From Gamsiella multidivaricata (lineage: Eukaryota; Mortierellomycota; Mortierellomycetes; Mortierellales; Mortierellaceae): a stretch of 64,000 nucleotides of DNA. The notes beneath the pieces are model-generated. The model was not told the DNA's origin and made no database searches. It saw nothing but the letters and a program-made list of their open reading frames with translations. The stretch's first letter is position 1, and the number at the start of each line of letters is the position of its first letter. The DNA lies in NCBI RefSeq assembly GCF_025024155.1, contig NW_026251719.1, positions 186,001-250,000 of the forward strand. The letters are read 5' to 3'. This document shows positions 36,027-46,690 of this stretch, in pieces. A program made the translations under genes and the position numbers.

Positions 36027-36938
36027 CTACCTTGCAACAATAAAATAAACCGTGCCCAACTGCGACCTCTCCTCCTCCACAACCTCCAACCCGGCCTCCT
36101 GCACAATCTCCTCAATCTCCCTGTTCCAATAGCACCCATACTTATGCACATGTCGGTCCAATTGCTTCGCCTGCATATCCTTCATAAACCCCCAGCTACT
36201 ATTCCCGTGCTCCAACAACAATAGTTTCCCGCCAGGCCGCAATACCCGCTTCATTTCCTTCAGCACCTGAACGGGATCCTCGAAACTACATAATCCGAAT
36301 GTGTCGACCACGGTATCGAAACTCTGATCTGGGTATGGGATCGCAGCTGCATTCATTGTTTGGAAGCGAAGCTCTGTCTCGACCACCTGTGTCGGCTGTG
36401 CTGCTGCTGTCGTGGCTGTTGTTGTTGTTGCTGTCGCCATGTCTCCTGCCTGCTGCTGGTGCCTCAACTGCGCCCTCCGCTCCCCCTCCAGCTGTTTCCC
36501 CCTCCTCCGCTGATAATCCCATCGTCTCCCCAACTCACTCTCCTCGACCTTCCTCTTCAACACCTCCATCATCCCCTCCGAAAAATCAGAGAACACGATT
36601 TCTCCACAGCATCCTTTCGGATAATAATCCACATTCCGGCCCGTCCCCGACGCGATCTCAAGAACCCGTCCCGTCGCCTGTTGGAGAAGACGTTTCCGTC
36701 GACGTTGGATCCCGAGTAAATACTCGTGCAGACCAACTTCCTTATCGTATCCGGGGGCGAGTGTGTCAAAGATGCTTCGACGGACTGATTCCGAGGGGAG
36801 CATATCAGTGTCCTTGGCATTCGGGTCCGTCTTGGCTCCGGAAGGGAAGAAGGTGAGCGCGGCCGAGACACCGGTCGCGTAGGTCAGGAGACCGCCGATG
36901 ATGAGCTGGGTTCGGGAAAACCGACTAAGAAACGACAT
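36027..36938 (-). CDS. OMS1: OMS1-like mitochondrial SAM-dependent methyltransferase
   Basis: A single exon of 303 aa. A basic start (MSFLSRFSRTQ) leads into a hydrophobic helix (LIIGGLLTYATGVSAALTFF, 12-31), suggesting an inner-membrane anchor. The class I methyltransferase domain follows: FDTLAPGYDKEV, VLEIASGTGRNVDYYP (SAM-binding motif I), FSDFSEGMMEVLKRK, then FDTVVDTFGLCSFEDP and LRPGGKLLLLEHG. The layout is that of yeast Oms1, a multicopy suppressor of respiratory defects linked to mitochondrial RNA or quinone metabolism. A Gln/Ala/Thr-rich insert (about 160-190) is low complexity. The start was chosen because the hydrophobic anchor follows directly. Confidence 0.88.
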   Translation of the reverse strand: MSFLSRFSRTQLIIGGLLTYATGVSAALTFFPSGAKTDPNAKDTDMLPSESVRRSIFDTLAPGYDKEVGLHEYLLGIQRRRKRLLQQATGRVLEIASGTGRNVDYYPKGCCGEIVFSDFSEGMMEVLKRKVEESELGRRWDYQRRRGKQLEGERRAQLRHQQQAGDMATATTTTATTAAAQPTQVVETELRFQTMNAAAIPYPDQSFDTVVDTFGLCSFEDPVQVLKEMKRVLRPGGKLLLLEHGNSSWGFMKDMQAKQLDRHVHKYGCYWNREIEEIVQEAGLEVVEEERSQLGTVYFIVAR

Positions 36939-37793
36939 TAAGGCAATGAGAGCGGAATGGAGTTGTCCTGTCCTGATGGAGGCTCCTGGAGGTCGAAGGA
37001 TGATCCTGATCCCGAACGAAGAGCGATGAGCTCAAAGTAAAAAAAAAAAAAGAAAAAAAAAAAGGTTTTCGTGATCATAGTTTCGGGTTCGACGACTGTT
37101 ATCAAAATTGGTGGCAAATCGATCACCATAGTACAGTCTTAGTAGTCTTTTGGGGCGGCTCAGATAGGCATATAGCCTCGAACACATTGCTCAAGGACAC
37201 ACATTCATGAACACCCCCTCGGTGAGTAGCCTCACCACATTCCCCCTCCCCCTTTTCCCCTCCATATTCTGCCTATATCCCAACGTTCTCAATGGTTTTG
37301 GTTCACTACTCACTTGTCATCTTTTCCAATAACTGATCTGCGCTAGAATCCCCCGTGGAATGTACCTTCCATCCACATCTCACGTAAAGCCGCCCAATTA
37401 TTTTTTATTTTATTTTGTATCCGTCATATATTGCCTAAGCAAGCAAGCAAGCAAGCAAGCAAGCACAGCTCCTGCAATCGAACAACAATATAATCCCCCG
37501 ATGCATGTACAAATGTTGTGTAAGCTGTATTCTCGTTTTTTATTATTACCAAAGATGCTAAACCAATTTAATATACACGTATATCATAAGGCTGGTCAGT
37601 AGGGGTAGCAGGAAAGGAAGGAAAAGTAGGCAAGATCAGCCCTTCTTTTTTAATAATGATGATCGTGTGTGTGTATGTGGATAAGTGTACTGGGTAGAGG
37701 TGTATGTAATGGGGTATGTGGGGGAAGGAAGGAAGGAGGGAAAGAGGAGAGGAAAGGAATTAAGAAACAACTAATAATGGGGAACTTTTGCTT
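36939..37793. other. Intergenic with (AAGC)n microsatellite
   Basis: AT-rich sequence between the OMS1-like gene and the next minus-strand gene. A tetranucleotide tract of AAGC units occupies about 37436-37466, and A-runs lie at 37040-37062. I see no gene. Confidence 0.55.
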
Positions 37794-38893
37794 CTAGTAT
37801 CCATGCTGGTATCCACCTCCGACGTTCGAGTGTGCATACCCACCCTGGTTATATCCTCCGGCCTGCGAAGGAGCGTATCCACCACCGGCCTGCGAAGGAG
37901 CGTATCCGCCGCCGGCCTGCGATGGCGCATAGTCTCCGTGTCCATACCCACCACCGCCGCCGACCTGCGTCGCCGCATAGTCGCCATGTCCGTGTCCATA
38001 ATTGCCATGGTCATTGTATCCGTGATCATAGCCATGTCCACCACCATATCCACCCTGATTATATCCTCCTTGGTCCTTGCCGGCAGCATAGTTCGGGTCA
38101 TAATACTGATCATCCATCGAGCTCGGGAACGCAGTGTTGGCGGTGTACGGTGACTTGATCGCCGCTGGCTCTGAGGGCTGATCTCCCAACTGGCGCAGGT
38201 GCACAGTGTCGGACTCGTAGCTGCGGGGATAATCAGTATAGTCGTCTCCACGAATCTTGGACTGGAAATCGCGCGAGGGCTATCGACATTGAACGAAAAG
38301 AGAAAGATCCCATAGATTAGCATGAGTGCCAAAACAACAACAACAACAACAACAACCCCCTCCGAAATGCTCTCTCGGGTCTTGAGTCCGCTTCCTTTCT
38401 TTCTTGCTGGCGAGCAACTTACCGAAAGCTTCCACTTTCTAAAGACCCAGATACCAATGGCTGCAGCAATGACCACAGAGCCCACGACAATACCAGCCGT
38501 GGTTAGGTTTGCAGTACTACCGCTGCTACTCGATGAGGATGAGGTCGCAGCAGGAGGAGCGGTGGATGTGGTGCTGATCAGGGTTGATGACAGTGTGGTA
38601 GTCACGATCGGGGTCTTGGGCTTTGTGATGTCGGTCGAGGTAACAGGGGGGGCGGAACTCGTAGTGTTGGCGGCCGGGGGGGTCAGAGTGGCCGGTGTGG
38701 TTGGTGGTGGTACCGACGGTGCCGTCGTTGGAGCTGAAGTCGTCACTGCTGAGGTGGTTGGCTCATGCGTGGCTGTTGTTGTTGTTGTAGTAGTAGGAGC
38801 TGGGCAGAAGGGCGGGATGCATTGTGCGTTGACGGCGGAGCTGCATGCGAGCGCCAGTGCCAGGAGGAGGGCGATGTTCGATTTGATATGCAT
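37794..38893 (-). CDS. Single-pass Ser/Thr-rich surface protein with Gly/Tyr-rich cytoplasmic tail
   Basis: Exons 38893-38423 and 38279-37794 give 318 aa. Signal peptide at 1-23 (MHIKSNIALLLALALACSSA), a short CIPPFCPAP Cys pair, then a roughly 100-residue Thr/Ser/Pro-rich ectodomain likely to be O-mannosylated. A transmembrane helix (IVVGSVVIAAAIGIWVF, about 133-150) is followed by RKWK. The intron falls just after that. The cytoplasmic tail is Gly/Tyr/Gln-rich and includes the nonapeptide YAPSQAGGG repeated three times, ending in HQHGY-like Tyr/His sequence. Architecture resembles Wsc/Mid2-type wall-stress sensors, but there is no WSC domain and the ectodomain is too low-complexity to assign. 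Function inferred only. Confidence 0.75.
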
Positions 38894-41716
38894 TGATTAG
38901 CGTAGGTTCGACAGACAGACAGCGGGTCCTTTCTTGAATAATCAAGCGGAAATTATATCCAACGGCTCGATCGCACTAATGGAAAATGGTCGATGGAGAT
39001 AGCCCAAAACTGTTTACCGCAGAAAGAAGAGGGGGAAATGGGGGGGGGTGATGTTTAGTAGTGCGTTTTGTTAGTGACAAAAGAAAAAAAAAGGACGCCA
39101 AAAGATATTCCTCCCCCCTCGTTGCTCGCCAGACTATTCAGCCAAGTCAGATGGCCTTCTACATTCCATCGACATTGTTTTTGTCTGAAATAAAATGTGA
39201 AGCATTCAGTCAGGTGTAGCAACGACACGTAAGGAGGGGGAGCATAGATTGACATATCTATCTCATTCTGCCATGTTTCTATGCACACGATCGTCTTGAG
39301 CAGAGTTAAGCTGCTGCTGCTCCGCTACTGCTCGTTTGTTCCTGTAAAGCTTCGTTTCCCTCCCCCGGCGAAATAAAATATAATAAAAACGTCCTCAATG
39401 GCGCCGTGTAGAATTTCTCGCTTGGGCTGTCCGGGTGTGGGGAATGTGCTGAGTAAAATAAACTGCTGGTTCAATGCCCGCCCGTATTCTCTCGAGCGGG
39501 CACATGTAAGAGCTGGAAAAGGGATTTCGTACCTTGCAGAACGTACGCTTGACTGCGTGAAGTGTGGGGAAAAGCGAGGGGGGAGGCTGGACTCAGAGGA
39601 GACTCCTCGGTTGCATCAATAAAGTGATGAGGTGTGCAGTCGTGATTGTTGTAATGAGGGTGATTCAGGAACAGAAGAGGTGAGACAGGGCAAAGCGCCG
39701 AGAGGACCACTGCGACTTGTTGCACTGAATTTGCTGGGCGAGGGGGGGATAGCGACCAACAGAAAAAGAAAAGAAAAAAAGATGAAAAGATGGGGGCGGA
39801 TGGGGGAGTCGAGAGGGATGAGGAGGAAAAGGAAGAGAGGAGAGAGAGGGAGAGCGAGAAGGCGCCAAAACACAACAACATTGGCCCAACTGTGTGTTGC
39901 GGGTAAGACGAACAGAGTTGAGGTGGGCCAATTTTAGAGGGATTGTTTGTTGTCTGTCTCCAGCGCTTCAGACACGCTTCCGCTTTTGCTTCACCGCAAA
40001 CAAATGAGTGCCCTGAACCAGCATGCTCTCGTAAACCATTCTTTCGCATCCTATCCTATCAAATCATACCATCGCTCGTTGCTTGAGTAAACAACACCAT
40101 CATCCGCCTCTCATCCACACACCACAGAACGAAAATCAGAGGGAGAAGGGCAAGTGCTACCTTCCTTTGCCCTGCGCCAGGGGCGCCAGCCAGGCTGTAG
40201 CGCCCATTCAGGACAGTTGCACTTCAAATCGTTACTCCCTAGCCCTCTCCGCCCGCCTCAAACCTTAGACGGCTCTCATCTCTCTAACATCCGGGAAAAA
40301 GCAATAATCTGCGGTAGACTCTCATGCTCATGCTCAATAATAATAAGGAAATAAGGAAAAAAGCTCGCATGTCTAGTTTATCGTACCCAGGATGTCAGGA
40401 TGGAATGCTTAATTTTACTTTTTTTTTTCTCGCCCTTGAATTCCTCTCGTAAATACCCTACCAGGCTGGACGCTGTCGACTTCTACATCACTTTACAAAA
40501 AACATAAAAAATAAAAAAAGCACAGGAATGATTCGATTCGGCGGCATTTTTAGAGGCGTGCGGGCACATGTGCGACATCCCACCTCTCCCACCAACAAAC
40601 AATCGCCGCCTCCTTCATAGTCCACCCTTCTTCTGAAAATGATACCTATATATTGCCTGTTGTACGACATTGCGCTTTTTTTTTCTTTTTTCTTTTTTTT
40701 TCATAGCGTAAAAACAAATAGCGGTCTTGAGCACGTTCTTTCTCCTATATCCACATCTGTTGACTTTCTTTATTGATACACATACCAATGGCGTTACTGT
40801 GTATGTTCATGGAAATCGTCTGGTGGACAAAACACAGTGCATCCTTCTTCTGTCTTCATTCGCTCTTTGTTATTCATGGTTCATTTTGCGATTATTTAAT
40901 CTCGCCAGGACGAGTCCCTTGCAGTTTTTTTTTTTTTTTTTTTTTTTTTTGCCGATGGCTCAGTTCTCATAAACGTTCTTAGCTCTTGATTGCCAGATTC
41001 AATATCAAAGGTTACGTCTTCGTAGACGGGGCTGTTGCATCACAAGCGTGACAGATATTTCTCTCCCCCCCCCCACTCACCCCCTCTTGAAGGGTGGGAA
41101 GCAGATTAGAAAACGACGCTTGTTTTAGTAAGACTAGCAGCCTCCAGGCTCTGATAATTTTTCTTGCAATGATTCGCTATCCTATTGGTCTTTCGTCATG
41201 AGCAAAGCGCACGCTTGGTGTTTAATTTAGTGTAAGTCGCCCATGGCCCAAAAGTCCATTTTTGTTACTCACTGGACACAGCAGCCACAGTAAATAGTAT
41301 ATCTATGTCAATAGAAGTCAGTCAACTTTGCATTATAAATATGCCTTGAACAACCATTGAGTTCTGTGTACGTACCATGGGCGCAAAATAGCCTTAGATA
41401 CACACTCGGCTCTCTGTCTGGATGAGAAGAATCAATGAAAGATGATGGATGGACTGAAATGATCTTTATTTTTAGAGTTTGAAGGCCCACAGCCCTAGCA
41501 TTGACGCGTTTATCAAGCTATAACGTGTTAATATGCTGTTTTATTGTAGAGAACGAGCAAAGTGGACAATGGCCATGAGATTAAGAATACAACATAAAAT
41601 TGATCTATGAGAGAAAAGAACGCTTTAAAAGGATCTAGTCGAGGTTCTTGTCGTCTACCATATTACTGTTCGAAAAAAAAAAAAAAAAAAAAGACCCTGA
41701 CCTACTTCTTCATCAT
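38894..41716. other. Long gene-poor intergenic region
   Basis: About 2.8 kb. It contains simple repeats, T-runs at 40926-40950 and an A-run at about 41672-41691. A minus-strand frame at 39471-40049 (192 codons) is Ser/Phe/Leu-rich where it crosses C/T-rich DNA. It has no domain and no supporting splice context, so I do not call it. No RNA gene was recognised. Confidence 0.5.
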
Positions 41717-42109
41717 CTAGATACCAGTACCATCGTCAATGATTGTACCGTTGACGTCGGAAATGACAAAGTACTCCAAATCGTACGAGTCATGCGAGGT
41801 GTTCAAGGCAGCCCTAAACGACAGGATGTTGTTGGTGGCAGGTATGGCCAAGGTCAAGGATCTCTGGGTGGCACCGAGCTTCTTTGGGCCATTGTAGTCC
41901 TGGGTATAGCCTCCCAGGTGCTTGCCGCTGGTATCCTTGAGCGTCATGGCTGGGAGATGACTATCTGCGGCTTCCAAGCCACTTTGGCCGTTCTTGGCGG
42001 ATTGAAATCGCACGCGGATTTTGGCGTTGGGGACCTCGTGTGGGTTAATCAAGCCTGCGATACCAACGACTAAACTCGCCCAGCCAACGATATTATCGAC
42101 GAACAACAT
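41717..42109 (-). CDS. Small hypothetical protein, 130 aa
   Basis: A single exon opening with ATG TTG. The first 22 residues (LFVDNIVGWASLVVGIAGLI) are hydrophobic and could be a membrane anchor or poor signal. The remainder alternates polar and hydrophobic residues (AKIRVRFQSAKNGQSGLEAA, later YDLEYFVISDVNGTIIDDG), which suggests a small beta-rich domain. It has no Cys pairs. I do not recognise the family. A TATAAAA box lies about 115 bases upstream on the same strand, and codon use is not low-complexity, both of which support a real gene. Confidence 0.55.
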   Translation of the reverse strand: MLFVDNIVGWASLVVGIAGLINPHEVPNAKIRVRFQSAKNGQSGLEAADSHLPAMTLKDTSGKHLGGYTQDYNGPKKLGATQRSLTLAIPATNNILSFRAALNTSHDSYDLEYFVISDVNGTIIDDGTGI

Positions 42110-42222
42110 GGTGGATATAGGCGGATGGGTGAAAGAGGGGTGGATGTGTGGAAGGTGGTTTGGATGTGAATGAGAAGAGATTTACTGATCTGAAAAATAA
42201 AAACGTAATGACGGATCGAATG

Positions 42223-42230
42223 CTTTTATA
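42223..42230 (-). promoter_or_regulatory. TATA box upstream of the 130-aa orphan gene
   Basis: The minus strand reads CTATAAAAGC here, about 115 bases before the ATG at 42109. Position and sequence fit a TATA element. Confidence 0.5.
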
Positions 42231-43484
42231 GACATATTGGACAGCATCATACACTTTTTTCTTCGCTCCTTTGAATAATGTCCATTCCTCGATGCTGGGC
42301 TTCCCCAACGGCTATTGCTCACACCTCATGCAGTTGTACGGTCGAGTGTATGAGGAGGAAAGGTATGCTGGCATCCAGATGTGGGCATGTCTGTGCCACC
42401 GCACCACCTCACGCAAATCCCCTCGCCCTAGATTTCTTATTTCTTCTATGGTTTCCAGGCAAAGTCTTGCTGAGGTTGGATTGTGTGAGCGGGTTACCTG
42501 GACGGCGCCTCCTGAGCGGATTTTTGTTTGTCATTCATTATATTTAGAATCGTACTCGGCTCGCCTTTCGATCACAGCGCCCGGCTGCACGAGGATTGTC
42601 ATAGCACAGCAGCATCGAATGTCTAGGCATGTAGCAGAACGCGCTTGTACCACGATTCTAAACGCTAATAAGCTATGCAACACTCACTTAATACATGCCT
42701 CTAGCTATACATGTATCTACCTGATTGGAAGGGAATATCTTTCCGGTAGCTTGACATCGGTTCGGATGTCTCAAAGTAGTACTTCCTTGGCGGCCATTGT
42801 GCATCCAAAAACAGTCTAGTTTTATACATGAATAAAGCTTGACTCGGGATCCCAGCTCGGTAGCTTATATCCTATAGGCTCCTGTTCTCGGAACCGCAAC
42901 ATAATGTAACACCCATGGAACTGACAAAGGTGGATGGGGGCAATCGTCTACTTGGAACGGGCAAGCAACGTTAAACCAGATATGCTTTCCGTGTGGGGTA
43001 ATTCTGGAGACGCGACGTGGTTTGGGCTCGCGTAGCAGACGCAAGATAATCACGAGCCACTAGGGTCAATTGAAGTGAGTGCAAGTCTGTCCTCAACCTT
43101 AATTCGTGACATCCTCCTCGTCATGCACGGTTACTGTTACCCTGTGAGCCTGCTGTGAAAAAAGAATTCTCGTTATCCAGGTACGGTTTGTGAACGGCTT
43201 TATTTTTGTTCCGTATGATAATGTCATGGGGGTCTAATGAACATATAAAAACGAACCCTCTTCATCGTTTATTCATACAAACATACGCACATACACATAC
43301 ACAAGCACACACACAGACACCATTGTTGCCAGTTACTTTTCCAAGGCCTTCCATCAAGCCATTTCCCTTTTGAATTGGTACGCATTATAATGGATTACTT
43401 TTTCTTCTACTCCACATGTGTGTTAATTGTATCTTATTTATTTCCATGACTCTAGTTGCCATCGACTTTTAACGCGTCCAAACA
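42231..43484. other. Intergenic region before the Cys-rich orphan gene
   Basis: A plus-strand frame of about 180 codons lies at 42271-42819 but has no ATG at its beginning and no recognisable domain. I treat it as chance. The leader before 43485 has a CA-rich stretch (about 43277-43322). Confidence 0.45.
43244..43250 (+). promoter_or_regulatory. TATA box upstream of the 119-aa orphan gene
   Basis: TATAAAA in the context ACATATAAAAACG, about 240 bases before the ATG at 43485, followed by the CA-rich leader. Its distance leaves room for a long 5' UTR or a leader intron. Confidence 0.45.
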
Positions 43485-43844
43485 ATGCAGCGAATAGATG
43501 CAGGAGTCGTGGGTAACTTCGATGTCAATAATGCTATAAACTGCTCCAAATGTTGCTATAACTTGCCGGGAGAAGGCTACACCTTGCCAGGAGAAGTACC
43601 CGGGCCGGTCATCAACGGCACACACATGCTCAACGGAACAGACGTGATTCGCGTCTACCCAAGCCCAGTGGGCTACTTCCGCAACGATTCCGCGAGACCC
43701 ATCTACATCCTTCCTTGTGCGATAGACTACATGGGTGAAAGTGTATACTACTACCAGCACTCTTCCTCGACCAAGCTTCACATGTCCACTGTGCTGTTCC
43801 TTGCTCTCATGTTGATCGGCTTGGTCCTTCCTTTATATCAATAA
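43485..43844 (+). CDS. Small Cys-containing hypothetical protein with C-terminal hydrophobic tail, 119 aa
   Basis: A single exon. Features are a CSKCC cluster near residue 20, Gly/Pro-rich loops (LPGEGYTLPGEVPGPVINGT), three N-glycosylation-type sequons (NGT, NGT, NDS) and a C-terminal hydrophobic segment (MSTVLFLALMLIGLVLPLY, 100-118). The tail and sequons suggest a GPI-anchored or tail-anchored surface protein. There is no N-terminal signal peptide in this frame, and the upstream frame is closed by TAA, so a leader exon further upstream is possible. The polyadenylation-like AATAAA at 43840 overlaps the stop codon. Family unknown. Confidence 0.55.
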   Translation: MQRIDAGVVGNFDVNNAINCSKCCYNLPGEGYTLPGEVPGPVINGTHMLNGTDVIRVYPSPVGYFRNDSARPIYILPCAIDYMGESVYYYQHSSSTKLHMSTVLFLALMLIGLVLPLYQ

Positions 43845-43845
43845 A
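43840..43845 (+). terminator. AATAAA overlapping the stop codon
   Basis: The stop codon TAA (43842-43844) is embedded in AATAAA at the end of the 119-aa orphan gene. If used as a polyadenylation signal the 3' UTR would be very short. Confidence 0.4.
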
Positions 43846-44847
43846 GACGCATCTTCTTTTCACGCCTGGTTGTCAAACATTTCCTGTTGATGCTGTTGAT
43901 GATGTTGCTGAAGTTGGTGGACTCATTGGCTATAGGTATGGTAGCCGACTGGGTGAAAAACTGCAGTGTATCCTGATCCGTTGAAGCATACCAATGTGAA
44001 TACAATAAGGTAGAGACGCTTGACACAACCAATATCGCGAATCAGACGAGCTTGGGCATCAAGCACCGTGGGAGTCGTGACAGAAAGGATGACTGGAGAG
44101 ATGGAGGATGAAGGCGATATTGGAGACCAGAGATCATACGATCGGCTGTTGGGGATAGAAACAAAGGAGAATTGCTTGCACAGAGGTGACAATTCTGGCA
44201 TGAACTACTGTACTTGCCAAGTAGGATTATTGGAATGATAAAAAAGAACTTGTTCTCTCTTTTTTTTTTTTTTTTTTTTAATAGAATTTGCGTTCCCTTG
44301 CTTGGGTGAAGGAGTTATACACAATGTTTTTTTCGTAGCCATAAGAACCTTAAAATAATGGCCAGCAAACGACGCGCCTTCAACTTTTTTGCGCATGTCT
44401 AGGGAATGAGACCAGCTCCATCGGAGAAAACTATTTATAAAGACTTTTTTGCCGACTCTCATTCTTTGGCCCCAAGGTGCTCAATCATATCACCATCGCT
44501 CTTGAAATCGGATGCGGAATACATGGAGATACCGAAACAAAGTTAGTCCGCCAGAATGGGATGAGGACGGGGCCAGGGGTAAAAAAAAAGCAAAGAAGGA
44601 GGTTGAACCATATTTGACAGGGATAACTCACAGCTGTTCTTTCGTCAGGGGAAGGACGCGTGGTCTAAAAAAAAAAAAAAAAGGTAGGCAATACTTCCCC
44701 ACGTGATGCATCCCTTGGACTTGACCATTCGTTTCCCCCATTCCTAACTTCTCGCCTTTTCCCCTTTCAATCCTCAACCAGCATCTACTTTTTTTTTTTT
44801 TTTTTTCTTCTTGACAGAAAATCCTCGACATCACAAATATATCAACT
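43845..44847. other. Intergenic, with one doubtful minus-strand frame
   Basis: A minus-strand ATG frame at 44201-43923 (92 codons, beginning MPELSPLCKQFSFVSIPNSR) has normal composition but no recognised domain. It might be a small or partial gene. T-runs lie at about 44261-44279 and 44790-44806. The leader of the light-chain gene begins here. Confidence 0.4.
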
Positions 44848-46188
44848 ATGGTAAGAGGATTCACTCAACTGGGACAGGACACGGACTTTATCGACTGAGT
44901 CAAGGACAAGGAATCAGCATCAGGCACCAGGGATGCGTGGAACATCCTTTTTTAGAGGACCGCAGACGGACGGGGATCGCGTCTTGTCAGTGGCTCAAAA
45001 CGGCTTCCTTCACCATGTACTAATCCTACTGCTTTCTTCCTGCCAAATACTTTGATATCCGTGTAGGCAACCATCAACGAAGATCAAATCAGCGGTACGC
45101 AGCAGTTTTTTCACCTTTTGGATATCTCTCCCACCCCCGTCCTCTCCCAGCACGTCCTTCTCATGAAAAAGGAAAAAAGGACAGAGCGGAAACTCGTCCG
45201 CGTGAACACTGAATGGCTTTCGATAGAACGCATTGGAATACCACAGTTTCCGAGCGAGCGAACGTAACTGGAAACTTTTTTTCGCTGCTCTACCACTATC
45301 GATTCTGACCCAGACTTTCCCTCCCCTTGTTCCTCATCTTTGCCGATTGCAACAATAACAGAGTTCAAGGAGGGCTTCAGCTTGTTCGACCGCAAGGGCA
45401 ACGGAACCATCGAGGCATCCTCCCTCGGCGACCTCCTGCGCGCCATGGGTCAGAACCCCACTCAGGCCCAAGTCCGTGATCTCGTCGCCCAAGCTGACCC
45501 ATCAGGTACCAACCTTTCAAACCCCCTTCTTTTTTCGTGAATGGGACACTAAAAGAAGACAACGGCAGCAATTGACACCTTTTTTATTTTATTTTTTTCT
45601 TGGCCTTGGTCTGGGAAATATAGGCTCGAACCTCATCAACTTTGACACGTTCTTGAAGGTGCTGATGCGTCCGGACGGATTCAAGCCTGCGGGGACATAC
45701 CAGGAATTCATCAACGGCTTCAAGGTCTTTGACAAGGAGGGCAACGGATACATCTCTGTTGGCGAGCTGCGTTATGGTAACGTCTTGACTTTTTGCCGCT
45801 CACAAAAAAATCTGATGTCATTGTTAAAGAGAGAAAAATCAGGGGAAAAAAGAAAAAATATGGTAAACTAACGGTTTCTGCTACTTGCTACTCTTTTTTT
45901 TTTTTATAGTGCTGACAAACTTGGGCGAGAAGCTGACGGATGCCGAGGTCGATGAGCTGATAAAGGGCGTTGAGACCGACAAGAGCGGAAAGGTCAATTA
46001 CGAAGGTAATGTGGGAATCCAACCATTCTTCATTCTGCTCTTGAACTCATACATGCACACTCGTATGTAGGACAGAGTGGATGTTTTAAGACCACAAAGC
46101 GGAAGAGCTGATCCCATTTCTTTTTTTTTTTTTTCCTTTGTTCCTCTCGATATCCTTAGATTTCGTCAAGATGATCTTGAACTCGTAA
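44848..46188 (+). CDS. Essential myosin light chain, Cdc4/Mlc1 type (EF-hand)
   Basis: Six exons close exactly to 150 aa: 44848-44850, 45067-45094, 45362-45505, 45624-45776, 45910-46005 and 46160-46188. The first exon is the ATG alone (ACTATG|GTAAGA), spliced to GCAACCATC. The protein has EF-hand-like [21 protein letters not shown], then [31 protein letters not shown] and [20 protein letters not shown]. The wording [16 protein letters not shown] and [14 protein letters not shown] is that of fission-yeast Cdc4 and budding-yeast Mlc1 rather than calmodulin. These bind IQ motifs of type II and V myosins for cytokinesis and transport. Only the EF-hand near residue 90 keeps a good calcium loop. 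Confidence 0.93.
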
Positions 46189-46690
46189 ACATATAACCCC
46201 TCCCCTCCCTCTCTTCAGAATTCGATTATTTTTTTGTTCTCCTTTTCTTTGTCGCCAGATTTCCGTGCCGTAGTGTCTTTGTTTTTTCTTTCTCATTCAA
46301 AATGTATACCTAAAAAACCGAACTCATCATTCAACGGATTCGTCGGGACTGTAAGGCACATAAGCAAACCATTCAAAAACTCCAACGAAAATAAAAAAAA
46401 CTGTAGTTGCGAATACGACAACGTTTCTGTCGATTGTATTTAAACATTACTTTATGCTCTTGGATGCTAGAAAGACTTCTTTTTTCTCCTTTCTTTTTTT
46501 TTTATACAACGTGTATGAGATGGGAATGTAAAAAGCAAATTATGATAGCAGTGGAAAACGAGCAAAGAAAGAAAAAAAATGCGTTATGAATGCATGGGCG
46601 AAAAAAAGGACAATGGGCATCATGCAAAAGAAAAGAAAACCAAAAACCCCCCAAAACCCCCAGTTAAAAAAAAAAAGAAACCTCTCCCGT
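46189..46690. other. 3' flanks of convergent genes
   Basis: T- and A-runs between the light-chain gene and the zinc-finger gene. No coding sequence is supported. Confidence 0.5.

Noticed and set aside
37436..37466. Regular AAGC repeats resembling a short CRISPR or telomere-like array
   Set aside because: A simple tetranucleotide microsatellite without spacers, in a nuclear fungal genome.
39471..40049. Minus-strand 192-codon frame
   Set aside because: Composition follows the C/T-rich strand; no domain, splice signals or promoter support.
42271..42819. Plus-strand frame of about 180 codons
   Set aside because: No ATG at its opening, no domain, and starts inside the promoter of the minus-strand orphan gene; judged a chance open frame.
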